From Candidatus Oscillochloris fontis (lineage in GTDB: Bacteria > Chloroflexota > Chloroflexia > Chloroflexales > Chloroflexaceae), in the NCBI RefSeq assembly GCF_004138135.1, contig NZ_RYFD01000008.1:52877-116876 (forward strand): 64,000 nucleotides of DNA. Direction: 5' to 3'. A model generated the notes under the pieces. It ran no database searches. It saw nothing but the letters and a program-made list of their open reading frames with translations, and was not told the origin of the DNA. Below, piece by piece: positions 20,260 to 29,789 of the stretch (the first letter of the stretch is position 1; each line of letters begins with the position of its first letter). Position numbers and translations under genes: made by a program.

Positions 20260-20290
20260 ACCGCCCTTTGGGGCGGTATTTTTGTTTTTC
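20260..20290 (+). terminator. Intrinsic terminator after tRNA-Val
   Basis: ACCGCCC-TTTG-GGGCGGT followed by ATTTTTGTTTTT, 14 bases after the tRNA 3' end. Confidence 0.9.
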
Positions 20291-20389
20291 GCCAACCCGG
20301 CTGGCGATGATGTGCTCGATGGCGGCGAAGGCGACGACACGCTGATCGCTGGCGATGGTGACGATTTCCTTTGTGTATCATCGGCGTGA
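20291..20389 (+). pseudogene. Remnant of an RTX (calcium-binding nonapeptide) repeat gene
   Basis: In frame from 20291 the sequence reads ANPAGDDVLDGGEGDD then TLIAGDGDDFL and a stop after CVSSA. GGxGxDxL nonapeptide units are diagnostic for RTX calcium-binding repeats. There is no start codon or signal, and the stretch directly follows the tRNA terminator. It is therefore a leftover of a longer gene, perhaps brought in or cut by recombination at the tRNA. Confidence 0.6.
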
Positions 20390-20659
20390 CCATCATCCTT
20401 GTTGCTGAGATCGGTAGGAATTCCCTGACACTGTCAGGTATTTCAGCAACGAGGAGGTGCTGAAAGCCCGCTATCTTCGCTACTCCATCTCTGCTATGAT
20501 AGTAGAGATGGAATAGTAGCCTGCTCACCCCATCCCCGTTTTTCCCCACGCATTCCTCTCTGGTACCCGATCCTGTCGCGCCGAAAAGGTGGTGCAACAG
20601 GCTCTGGGCGCAGGGTGATTCGCTGTACCTGTGCCAGATCGTAAGAAAGGTAGATCCTC
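20390..20659. other. Non-coding stretch with two inverted repeats
   Basis: Contains GTTGCTGA...TCAGCAAC (about 20401-20451) with an inner CCTGACACTGTCAGG palindrome, and CCATCTCT...AGAGATGG (about 20486-20513). I see no convincing gene. The second structure overlaps a TATGAT that may belong to a promoter for the zinc-ribbon gene. Confidence 0.4.
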
Positions 20660-21040
20660 ATGCAGAATCTTGAAATGCTACGCTGTACCAACTGTGGTAC
20701 GCCGCTGGAACCGCCTGTCAAGGGGGTATTTGGCGTTATCTGCCCGGTCTGCCAACTCTTCAACACCTTCGGTGCGCCGCTCCCCGATTCCGACCTCACC
20801 GCCGAGGTGTTTGAGGCACGCTTGGGCGATCTTGTCGCCGAGGCCCGCGCAAGCAGCATCCCCGCTGATGTCATCGTCCATATTTTGCGTGACGAGTTAG
20901 AGTTCTCGGCTGAACTTGCCAATCATGGGCGAGATCTGTATGTGCAGATCATCGATCTTGGCCCCAGCATAAGCCAGCCCCTACGCCGATCTCAGCGTGA
21001 TGAGAACATGCGGCTGCGCGGTCGTGTTGTTGGCGGTTGA
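20660..21040 (+). CDS. Zinc-ribbon protein of unknown function
   Basis: 126 residues starting MQNLEMLRCTNCGTPLEPPV. CTNC and CPVC (residues 9-12 and about 29-32) form a four-cysteine zinc ribbon. After it comes an alpha-helical, acidic region (AEVFEARLGDLVAEARASSI) without membrane segments. The C terminus is basic. AGGT lies upstream of the ATG. The stop TGA overlaps the TTG that opens the giant glucan synthase frame, so the two genes are probably co-expressed. No family assigned; a regulatory or assembly role for the synthase is only a guess from position. Confidence 0.75.
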   Translation: MQNLEMLRCTNCGTPLEPPVKGVFGVICPVCQLFNTFGAPLPDSDLTAEVFEARLGDLVAEARASSIPADVIVHILRDELEFSAELANHGRDLYVQIIDLGPSISQPLRRSQRDENMRLRGRVVGG

Positions 21041-24000
21041 GTGGGCAGTTTGCGGGAAGTTTGTTTCAGAAGGGACTCATCTTGATACGCAATGCACGCG
21101 TATTCGTTCGCTCGCTCGGCGCACGCCTGCGCCCGCACTCCGCACTGGAGCCTCTGCTTGAGCCTACGTTTGCCCCGTTGCTCGGCGATCTGCTGAGTGC
21201 CGAGTTGTTGGATGCGCTTGCACTTACGCTCGCCAGTGACCATGCTGATGCTGCTGTGCAACAACACGGTAGCAATATCTTGCGCCGTGCCCTCGATTAT
21301 GATGAGCGGCAGATCGCCGAGGCGCATCGGTGTCTCGGCGAGGATATTCGGCTGAGTGTGCCGATTAGTCCGGCTGCTGAGTGGCTGATTGATAATGCCT
21401 ACCTTGTGAATGAGCAGATCCGCACGATCCGCCACGATCTGCCCCAGGGCTACTACCGCCAACTGCCGAAGTTGCGGCGTGGCCCCTTCGCCGATCTGCC
21501 GCGTGTCTACGCCATTGCGCTAGAGTTGATCGGCCATACCGACGGTCGGGTGGATGCCGCAGTCTTGCTGCGCTTCCTCAACGCTTACCAGTCAATCACG
21601 CCGCTCCAGATGGGTGAGCTATGGGCGGTGGCGATCATGCTGCGCATCGGGCTGGTGAAGAACCTGAGTCGGCTGTCGGCGCAGGTACTCCAGGTGCGTG
21701 CGCTGCGCCACGAGGCCGATACGTGGGCTGAGCAACTGCTCGGTGCGTCAAGCGAGGCGATAGGCGAAGAGGTGCTGGGTGCGCTCACGCGCCGCCACCC
21801 GGATCTGCCTGTTACCCTCGCTGCCCAACTGTTGCGCCGCCTGCGTGCCCACGAGGGTGAACACGATATTGGTCGGGTGGTGACGTGGCTGGAGACCCAG
21901 CCGATCACGCCGCATAAGACGGTTGAGGCGCTGATCCACGAGGAGCATCAGCGTCAGGCCGCGAATCAGGTTTCGGTCGGTAATACCATTAGTAGTATGC
22001 GTGCCCTGGGCGCAATCAACTGGCCAGACTGGTTTGCACGGGTGAGCCAGATTGAGCTTCTGCTCTGTCGTGATCCGGCGGGGGCCTACGCACGCAGCAC
22101 TAGCGCGACTCGCGACCGTTACCGCCACGCGGTTGAGGATCTGGCGCGTGGGGCGCACATGAGTGAGGAAGAGGTGGCGCGCCGCACGGTTGCCCATGCC
22201 GATGCGGCGCTCGGCACTGACGCCCGCCAACGCCACGTCGGCTACTATCTGGTGGGCGCTGGCCGCCCGATGTTTGCGGCTCAGCTTGGCTACCGGCCAT
22301 CGCCACTGGAGCGTGTCCGCAATGCGGCACTGGCGCACCCGACGGCGTGCTACCTTGGGGCTGTCGGTGCAACCACGGCGCTGATTGTGGCCGCCGGGTT
22401 GCGGCTGGCGCGGCGCGGCGTAGGGGCGAAGCAGCGGATGCACCCATCCGCTGCTTCGCCCCTACTACCCATCGCTCTGACGATCATCCCGGCGAGTGCG
22501 CTGGCGGGTGAACTGGTCAATCGTGCCATTACCACCATGTTGCCGCCGCGTGTGTTGCCGCGCCTCGATCTCTCGACGGGTATTCCCGCTGAGTTGACGA
22601 CGGTGGTGGTGATGCCGACGCTGCTGTTGACCCCGGATAGTGTGGGGCGTCAGCTCGACACGTTGGAGGTGATCGCGCTGGCCAACCGGGATCAGAATCT
22701 GCACTTCGCGCTGCTCACCGATTTCGCCGACGCACCTGAGGAGAATATGCCTGAGGATGCTTCGTTGCTCGATGCCGCAGCCGAGCGCATGCGCCAACTT
22801 GCCGAGCGCCACGGTGCGGATCGCTTCCTGTTGCTGCATCGCCACCGTATCTGGAATGAGCGCCAGGCGCGCTGGATGGGTTGGGAACGTAAGCGCGGTA
22901 AGCTGGAAGAGTTCAATACGCTGCTGGCCGGTGTGGGCGAGACATCCTATGGTGTGATGGTGGGTGATCTGCGTGTGTTGGAGCGGGTGCGCTATGTGAT
23001 CACGCTGGATGCGGATACGCAATTGCCGCGTGATGTCGGCCATGCCCTGATCGGGACGCTGGCGCACCCGCTCAATCAGGCGCGGCTTGACCCGCAGACT
23101 GGGCAGGTGGCTGAGGGCTACGGCATCCTTCAGCCACGGGTCGGTATTGATCTGCCGAGTGCGACGGCGAGTCGCTTTGCCCGCATCTTCGCCGGAAATG
23201 TGGGGGTTGACCCCTATACAACTGCGGTCTCTGATGCCTACATGGATCTGTTTGGTGAGGGTATCTTTGCTGGTAAGGGTATCTACGATCCGGCGGTTCT
23301 GCGCACGGCGCTGCACGGGCGTTTCCCTGAAAATACCCTGCTCAGCCACGATTTGATCGAGGGTCTCTATGCGCGCGTCGGGCTGCTCTCGGATGTGGAG
23401 GTGGTGGATAGTTACCCGACTACCTACGCGGCATGGGCGGCGCGCCAGCACCGCTGGGTGCGCGGCGACTGGCAGATCGCGGCTTGGTTGCTGCCGCGCA
23501 CGCCCTCGGCTGAGGGCTGGCGCACCAATAGTCTGCCGCTGATCGCTCGCTATAAGATCTTCGACAACCTGCGGCGTAGCCTCACCCCCGCCGCAATGGT
23601 CGCCCTGCTGATCGCGGGTTGGCGTTGGCTGCCTGGACGCCCGGCGGTCTGGACATGTCTGGCGCTGGCACCGTTGGCTGCGCCGCTGGCCTTCGATCTT
23701 GTGGCTGCCACCCGCGCCGCCGCGCTCGAACCGGGCAACATGGGGGCGCTACGGGCGCGGCTCCGCGAACTTCAGCTTAGTGCCCTGCGCTTGACGCTCA
23801 ATGTCGCCTTTCTGCCCGACCAGACCTTCCTCAATCTTGATGCCATTGCCCGCACCCTGACCCGCACGCTGATGACGCGGCGCAACTTGTTAGAGTGGGA
23901 GACCGCCGCGCAGTCGCAGGATCGGCTTCAGTATTCCCATATTCCGATGTTGCGCCGCGCTGCGCCGTTACTCATCGCCGGTGCGGCGCTGGCCGCCGCC

Positions 24001-27000
24001 CCTGGCCGCCGCCACGCCCACGCCCTCTCTGCGCTGCCGGTGCTTACCGATTGGCTCGCTGCACCGGCGCTCGCGGCATGGCTCGACCAGCCGCATATTG
24101 ATGCTCCGCTCCCGATCAGTGCCGAGGATCAGATGCTGTTGCGGCGGCTGGCTCGCGCCACCTGGGCTTTCTTTGAACAGTTCGTGCGTGCCGAGGCCAA
24201 CTTTCTGGCTCCCGATAACTTCCAGGAGACGCCGCGCCCCCTGATCGCTGACCGTACCTCGCCCACCAATATCGGTCTTCAACTGCTGGCTGATCTGGCT
24301 GCCCACGATTTTGGCTATATCGGTATGCTCGAACTGACCGAGCGCACCGAGCGGGTCTTCGCAACGCTGGCGCTTCTGGATCGTTACGAGGGGCACCTGC
24401 TGAATTGGTATGACACCCGGACACTCCAGCCGTTGCCGCCGTCCTATGTCTCGACGGTGGATAGCGGGAATTTCGTGGCGGCGCTGCTCACGCTGCGCCA
24501 AGGCTACTTGGCGCTACGCGATACGCCGCTGATCGGCCAGCAGTCGCTCGTCGGGATCGCGGATTCCCTCGCGCTGATGGAGCAGGAGATTGGTGATCAT
24601 GGGCCGTTGCGCAAGGCGGTTGCCACGCTCTCCGAACTACTCCGCGACACGCCCGATACGGTCGGTGGCTACCGCGATCTGCTCGGTGAGGTGTTGGAGT
24701 GGGTGGAGGATCTGAATCCCGTTGGGCCTGCCGCTGCGTGGTGGGCGCGTATTGGCAGCCAGGCGCACAGTTTACTCGAAGATATTGATAGCCTCGTGCC
24801 CGCATCAGATCACCGTGAGCATCCGCCGACCCTCGGCGAGTTGGCTGATGTCGGTGTCCCCACTGCTGCCGCGCTGCTTGCGCGCCACGATTGGATCGCC
24901 CGTGCTTGTGCCGATCAGGTTGTGGCAATGCCGTTCGACTTTCTCTACGACAACCAGCGCCACTTGTTCTCGATTGGCTACCGTGTCTCCGATGGTCAGC
25001 GTGACAGTTCCTTCTATGACCTGCTGGCCTCCGAGGCACGCTTGGGCAGCTTCCTGGCCATTGCCAGAGGCGATGTGCCACAGGAACACTGGTTCCGCAT
25101 GGGGCGCGGCCTCACGGCGGTGGGGCTGGGTGCTGCGCTGCTCTCGTGGAGCGGCACGATGTTTGAGTACCTGATGCCGCTGTTGTTGATGCGCCGCTAC
25201 CCCGAAACGCTGCTCGACTCCACCTACGCCGCCGCTGTCGCCCGCCAGATCGCCTATGGCAAGGAGCGCGGCGTGCCATGGGGCATCTCCGAGTCGGCCT
25301 ATAACGCCCGCGACTTGGCAATGAACTACCAGTATCACGCCTTCGGCGTACCTGGCCTGGGCCTGAAGAGCGGTCTCGATGACGATCTCGTCATCGCGCC
25401 CTACGCGACGATGCTGGCGCTCGCGGTGCGCCCGGTCGAGGCGCTGGCCAACCTGCGGGCGCTGCTTGCCGATGACATGTTTGGCAGCTACGGGCTGTAC
25501 GAGGCCGCCGACTACACCCCCAGCCGCTTGCCGCCCGGCCAGCAGCGTGCGATTGTGCGCTCGTTTATGGCCCACCACCAGGGCATGAGCCTGCTCGCGC
25601 TGGCCAACGCGCTCCACGCCGATGTGATGCAGCGGCGCTTCCACGCCGAACCGCTCGTGCAGTCGGCTGAGACCCTACTCCAAGAGCGGGTGCCGCAGAT
25701 ACGCCCGGCGCAGACGGCGCGGGCAGCCGCACGCGCCCCCCAGATCGCCTTTTTTGCCCCACCGGCGCCGCGCCAGTTCAACACGCCCTTTACGAGTGTG
25801 CCCTACAGCCACCTACTCTCCAACGGTCGCTACCGCCTGATGCTCACCACTGCGGGCGGTGGGAACAGCAGTTTTGACGATCTGGCCATCACGCGCTGGC
25901 GCTCCGATGTGAGCCGCGACGATTGGGGCAGCTTCATCTACATCCGCGATGCCCGTAGCGGTACGGTCTGGTCTACCACCTACCAGCCGACCCGCCACCA
26001 GCCGCAGAGCTACCAAGTAACCTACGGCCTGGATCGGGCCGAGTTTCGGCAGCGTGTGGCCGGGATTGATACGCGCATGGAGGTGGTGGTTTCGCCTGAG
26101 GAGCATGCCGAGTTGCGGCGCGTGACACTCACGAACCTCACCAGTGCGCCCCGCGAAATCGAACTGACCAGCTACAGCGAGGTTGTCTTGGCCCCACTCG
26201 CTGCCGATGAGGCCCACCCGGCCTTCTCCAACCTGTTTGTCGAGACTGAGTTTGTGCCCGATCATGACGCGCTGCTGGCCGTGCGGCGGCCACGCACAGC
26301 AGAGGGCACCCGCACCTGGGCCATTCATAGCGTGAGCGTGCGCGGCCACGCCCTCGGTGCCATCCAGCACGAGAGCGACCGGGCCGCCTTCGTTGGGCGC
26401 GGGCGCGACATGGCCGACCCGCAGGCGCTCCATGTGGCCCTCGGCGGGCATACGGGTGCTGTCCTCGATCCGGTGCTGAGCCTGCGGCGGCGCGTGCGCA
26501 TCGCGCCGGGGGCCAGCGCCCAGATCACCTTCATCACCGGCGTGGCCGAGGGGCGCACCGAGGCGCTCGCCCTGGCCGCTCGTTTGCACGACCCGGCCGC
26601 CGCCGAGCGGGCCTTCGATCTGGCATGGACGCAGAGCCAGGTGGAGTTGCACGATCTGGATATTGACGCCGATCAGGCTCACCGCTTCCAGCGTCTCGCC
26701 ACTGCCGCGCTCTTCCTCGACGTGCGGCGGCGCGCTGCGACCGCGACCCTCACGGCGAACACCAGCGGCCAGCCTAGCCTGTGGGTCTACGGTATCTCCG
26801 GCGACTTCCCGCTGGTGCTGGTGCGCGTCGGCGTAGATGACGAGTTGACTCTGGTGGCCGAGTTGCTGCGTGCCCACGAGTATTGGCGGCTCAAGCGGCT
26901 GATGGTCGATCTGGTGATACTGAACGAGGAGAGTGGCGGTTACGCCCAGGGGCGGCAGGAGCATCTGCTCAGCCTGGTGCGCAGCAGCCGCGCCGGGGCG

Positions 27001-29598
27001 CTGCTCAACCAGCGCGGGGGTGTCTTTCTCCTGCGCGGCGATCTCGTGCCCGCCGCCGACCAAGTGCTGCTGGAGACGGTGGCCTGCGCCATGCTCTCCA
27101 CCCGCCGGGGCGACTTGGCTCAGCACCTGCGCCGCCGTAAGCCCGATGCTGGTCAGGCTCCCGCCACGCCGATCATCTCCACCATGCCCGATGCGCCGCT
27201 CCCGCCCATCACCCTGATCCAGCCCTCGCCCTATGGCGGCTTCACACCCGACGGGCGCGAGTATGTGATCGATCTGACCCCTGGGCGGCCCACGCCCGCG
27301 CCCTGGATAAACGTGGTCGCCAACCCCGGTTTCGGCTGCATCATCACCGAGAGTGGCGGCGGCTACACCTGGGCCGAGAATAGCCGCGAGAATCGGCTCA
27401 CTCCCTGGGCGAACGACCCGGTGCGCGACCCTTTGGGCGAGGTGCTCTACCTGCGCGATGAGGCCAGCGGCGCGATCTGGTCGCCCACGCCGCGCCCTGT
27501 GGGTGCGGGCCATGTGCGGGTGCGCCACGGCTTTGGCTACAGCAGTTTCGCCCGTCAGTGCGGCGACATCGCCAGCGAACTGACTATCTCGGTGCCCAGC
27601 GATGATCCGGTGAAGATCTTCCGCCTGCGGCAGTGTAACCACGGCAACCAGCCCGTGCAACTCACGGCGACGCTGTATGCCGAATGGGTGCTGGGCGTCT
27701 TCCGCGCCCAGATGGCCCCCTATATCGTCACCACCTACGACGAGGAGTACGCCGCGCTGCTGGCCCGCAATGCCTACAACGTTGAGTTCGGTGGGCGGGT
27801 GGCCTTCCTCGCCGCGAGCGAGCCAGTGCTGAGCTACACCGGCGACCGCACCGAGTTTATCGGGCGCAACGGCGATCTCGGACGGCCTGCGGGCATGGCC
27901 GCTCGCACCCTCTCATGCCGTGTCGGTGCGGGGCACGACCCATGCGGCGCGATTCGCTGCGCCCTCGATCTGGCTCCCGGCGAGGAGCGCGAGCTGGTCT
28001 TTCTGCTGGGCCAGGGTGCGGACACCGATGATGCGCGCCGACTGGCCGAGCGATACCGAACACCGCCCGCTGCGGCGCGTGCCGAGCAAGCCGCCGTCGC
28101 GGGCTGGCGCACGCTGCTTGACGCGACTCAGGTGCAGACGCCCGACCCGGCCCTCGATCTGCTGCTGAACGGCTGGCTACTCTACCAAACCCTGGCCTGC
28201 CGGGTCTGGGCACGCTCGGCCTTCTACCAGTCGGGCGGAGCCTATGGCTTCCGCGACCAGCTTCAGGATGTGCTGGCGCTGATTCATGCCGCGCCTGATG
28301 TGGCCCGCGCCCAGATCCTACGCGCCGCCGCCCGCCAGTTTGTCGAGGGCGACGTGCAGCATTGGTGGCATCCGCCGAGCGGGCGTGGCGTTCGCACCGG
28401 CTTCTCCGACGACTACCTCTGGCTGCCCTATGTCGCCTCCTTCTACTGCGAGGTAACGGGCGATCTGGCGCTGCTGGATGCGCCAACCCCCTATCTGGAG
28501 GGCCGATCCAGGGAGCCGGGCGAGGCCGAATATTATGCCCTGCCCACGGTCTCGGTGTATCAGGCCAGCCTGTACGAACACTGCGCACGGGCGATTGACT
28601 ATGGGCTGGGGCGGATGGGTGCCCACGGCCTGCCGCTGATGGGTGCCGGTGATTGGAACGACGGCATGAATCTGGTGGGCGCAGGTGGCAGCGGCGAGAG
28701 CGTCTGGGTCGGTTGGTTCCTGATCGCGGTGCTGCACCCCTTCGCCGCGCTGGCCGCAGCCCGTGGCGACACCGAGCGCGCCGCGCACTACCGATCTGAA
28801 GCCGAGCGGCTGCGGGTGGCCATCGAGGCCAGTGCGTGGGACGGCGGCTGGTATCGGCGCGCCTTCTACGACGACGGGACGCCGCTCGGCTCACAGGCCA
28901 ACGCGGAGTGCCAGATCGACTCGCTGACTCAGTCCTGGGCGCTGATCGCAGGTGTCGGCGACCCGATCCGCGCACGGGCGGGCATGGAGGCCGTGGACAG
29001 CCTGCTGGTTGATCGTGAGGTTGGGCTGATCCGGCTCTTCACTCCGGCCTTCAATCAGGGCGACCATAACCCCGGCTATATCAAGGGCTACCTGCCGGGA
29101 GTGCGCGAGAACGGCGGCCAATACACCCACGCCGCCATCTGGACGATCTGGGCCTGGGCTATGCTGGGCGAGGGCGGGCGGGTGGCCGAACTGCTGCGCC
29201 TGATCAACCCGGTGCGCCACGCCGCCGAGCATAGCCTGCGCTACATGGTCGAACCCTACAGCATCGCCGCCGATGTCTACACCGCTGAGGGCCACGCCGG
29301 ACGCGGTGGCTGGACATGGTACACCGGATCGGCGGGCTGGTTCTACCGGCTGGGCATCGAACAACTGCTCGGCCTACGCCACCGTGGCACCACCCTGAAC
29401 GTCACCCCCTGCCTACCGCCGGAGTGGCCCGGCTACACCGCGAGCTACCGGGTCGGCGCGGCAACCTACCAGATCACCGTCGAACGTGGGGCAACGGCGC
29501 GGGTGACACTCGATGGTGTAGAGGTGTGCGACGGCCAGATCCCGCTGCACGACAATTCTGGAACGCATGCGGTGCGGGTTATCATCGTCGGGGCGTAA
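21037..29598 (+). CDS. ndvB: Cyclic beta-1,2-glucan synthase (NdvB/ChvB type), GT84-GH94
   Basis: A 2853-residue membrane-bound polysaccharide synthase. The N-terminal region has LIDNAYLVNEQIRTIRHDL. A GT84 domain spans roughly 480-1000: LDADTQLPRDVGHALIG near 656, GIFAGKGIYDPAVL, HDLIEGLYARVGLLSDVEVV and RQHRWVRGDWQ near 805, flanked by hydrophobic segments. A glycoamylase-like domain around 1410-1520 has GISESAYNARDLAMNYQYH and HHQGMSLLAL. Two GH94-type beta-sandwich regions and a C-terminal GH94 catalytic barrel follow, with GDWNDGMN near 2539 and HAAIWTIWAWAML. The start is a TTG overlapping the previous stop; a TTG at 21082 with AAGGGA upstream is an alternative. Residues about 462-477 come from an inserted palindromic repeat. 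In proteobacteria such enzymes make periplasmic cyclic glucans; in a monoderm-like Chloroflexota cell the product's role is open. Confidence 0.9.
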   Translation: MSGQFAGSLFQKGLILIRNARVFVRSLGARLRPHSALEPLLEPTFAPLLGDLLSAELLDALALTLASDHADAAVQQHGSNILRRALDYDERQIAEAHRCLGEDIRLSVPISPAAEWLIDNAYLVNEQIRTIRHDLPQGYYRQLPKLRRGPFADLPRVYAIALELIGHTDGRVDAAVLLRFLNAYQSITPLQMGELWAVAIMLRIGLVKNLSRLSAQVLQVRALRHEADTWAEQLLGASSEAIGEEVLGALTRRHPDLPVTLAAQLLRRLRAHEGEHDIGRVVTWLETQPITPHKTVEALIHEEHQRQAANQVSVGNTISSMRALGAINWPDWFARVSQIELLLCRDPAGAYARSTSATRDRYRHAVEDLARGAHMSEEEVARRTVAHADAALGTDARQRHVGYYLVGAGRPMFAAQLGYRPSPLERVRNAALAHPTACYLGAVGATTALIVAAGLRLARRGVGAKQRMHPSAASPLLPIALTIIPASALAGELVNRAITTMLPPRVLPRLDLSTGIPAELTTVVVMPTLLLTPDSVGRQLDTLEVIALANRDQNLHFALLTDFADAPEENMPEDASLLDAAAERMRQLAERHGADRFLLLHRHRIWNERQARWMGWERKRGKLEEFNTLLAGVGETSYGVMVGDLRVLERVRYVITLDADTQLPRDVGHALIGTLAHPLNQARLDPQTGQVAEGYGILQPRVGIDLPSATASRFARIFAGNVGVDPYTTAVSDAYMDLFGEGIFAGKGIYDPAVLRTALHGRFPENTLLSHDLIEGLYARVGLLSDVEVVDSYPTTYAAWAARQHRWVRGDWQIAAWLLPRTPSAEGWRTNSLPLIARYKIFDNLRRSLTPAAMVALLIAGWRWLPGRPAVWTCLALAPLAAPLAFDLVAATRAAALEPGNMGALRARLRELQLSALRLTLNVAFLPDQTFLNLDAIARTLTRTLMTRRNLLEWETAAQSQDRLQYSHIPMLRRAAPLLIAGAALAAAPGRRHAHALSALPVLTDWLAAPALAAWLDQPHIDAPLPISAEDQMLLRRLARATWAFFEQFVRAEANFLAPDNFQETPRPLIADRTSPTNIGLQLLADLAAHDFGYIGMLELTERTERVFATLALLDRYEGHLLNWYDTRTLQPLPPSYVSTVDSGNFVAALLTLRQGYLALRDTPLIGQQSLVGIADSLALMEQEIGDHGPLRKAVATLSELLRDTPDTVGGYRDLLGEVLEWVEDLNPVGPAAAWWARIGSQAHSLLEDIDSLVPASDHREHPPTLGELADVGVPTAAALLARHDWIARACADQVVAMPFDFLYDNQRHLFSIGYRVSDGQRDSSFYDLLASEARLGSFLAIARGDVPQEHWFRMGRGLTAVGLGAALLSWSGTMFEYLMPLLLMRRYPETLLDSTYAAAVARQIAYGKERGVPWGISESAYNARDLAMNYQYHAFGVPGLGLKSGLDDDLVIAPYATMLALAVRPVEALANLRALLADDMFGSYGLYEAADYTPSRLPPGQQRAIVRSFMAHHQGMSLLALANALHADVMQRRFHAEPLVQSAETLLQERVPQIRPAQTARAAARAPQIAFFAPPAPRQFNTPFTSVPYSHLLSNGRYRLMLTTAGGGNSSFDDLAITRWRSDVSRDDWGSFIYIRDARSGTVWSTTYQPTRHQPQSYQVTYGLDRAEFRQRVAGIDTRMEVVVSPEEHAELRRVTLTNLTSAPREIELTSYSEVVLAPLAADEAHPAFSNLFVETEFVPDHDALLAVRRPRTAEGTRTWAIHSVSVRGHALGAIQHESDRAAFVGRGRDMADPQALHVALGGHTGAVLDPVLSLRRRVRIAPGASAQITFITGVAEGRTEALALAARLHDPAAAERAFDLAWTQSQVELHDLDIDADQAHRFQRLATAALFLDVRRRAATATLTANTSGQPSLWVYGISGDFPLVLVRVGVDDELTLVAELLRAHEYWRLKRLMVDLVILNEESGGYAQGRQEHLLSLVRSSRAGALLNQRGGVFLLRGDLVPAADQVLLETVACAMLSTRRGDLAQHLRRRKPDAGQAPATPIISTMPDAPLPPITLIQPSPYGGFTPDGREYVIDLTPGRPTPAPWINVVANPGFGCIITESGGGYTWAENSRENRLTPWANDPVRDPLGEVLYLRDEASGAIWSPTPRPVGAGHVRVRHGFGYSSFARQCGDIASELTISVPSDDPVKIFRLRQCNHGNQPVQLTATLYAEWVLGVFRAQMAPYIVTTYDEEYAALLARNAYNVEFGGRVAFLAASEPVLSYTGDRTEFIGRNGDLGRPAGMAARTLSCRVGAGHDPCGAIRCALDLAPGEERELVFLLGQGADTDDARRLAERYRTPPAAARAEQAAVAGWRTLLDATQVQTPDPALDLLLNGWLLYQTLACRVWARSAFYQSGGAYGFRDQLQDVLALIHAAPDVARAQILRAAARQFVEGDVQHWWHPPSGRGVRTGFSDDYLWLPYVASFYCEVTGDLALLDAPTPYLEGRSREPGEAEYYALPTVSVYQASLYEHCARAIDYGLGRMGAHGLPLMGAGDWNDGMNLVGAGGSGESVWVGWFLIAVLHPFAALAAARGDTERAAHYRSEAERLRVAIEASAWDGGWYRRAFYDDGTPLGSQANAECQIDSLTQSWALIAGVGDPIRARAGMEAVDSLLVDREVGLIRLFTPAFNQGDHNPGYIKGYLPGVRENGGQYTHAAIWTIWAWAMLGEGGRVAELLRLINPVRHAAEHSLRYMVEPYSIAADVYTAEGHAGRGGWTWYTGSAGWFYRLGIEQLLGLRHRGTTLNVTPCLPPEWPGYTASYRVGAATYQITVERGATARVTLDGVEVCDGQIPLHDNSGTHAVRVIIVGA
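22420..22465. repeat. TAGGGGCGAAGC palindrome inside the glucan synthase gene
   Basis: A perfect 21-bp inverted repeat (left arm from 22420, right arm 22445-22465, 4-base loop CACC) with the same outer 13 bases as the intergenic repeats at 6817-6990. It is translated in frame as VGAKQRMHPSAASPLL without a stop codon, between a hydrophobic segment and the next membrane segment of NdvB. Confidence 0.85.
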
Positions 29599-29789
29599 CC
29601 CTACACCCTGTCGGGAATAGTGCTGATACGCGAGTCGGAATTTATAGGCTACCGGCGCTCGTTATACTAAGGAAGACTACAATCGCCGCTGCCTCCCCCC
29701 TCCCTGCCCCAACAGCCATGCTATACTGAAGCCGTCTGCTTCAACATGGCCGGGCCATCGCAACCCGCTATTCCCACTGCGAGGTGTTT

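Noticed and set aside
25813..27660. 615-residue open frame opposite the glucan synthase gene
   Set aside because: Antisense shadow of a GC-rich gene whose own frame matches a known family throughout.
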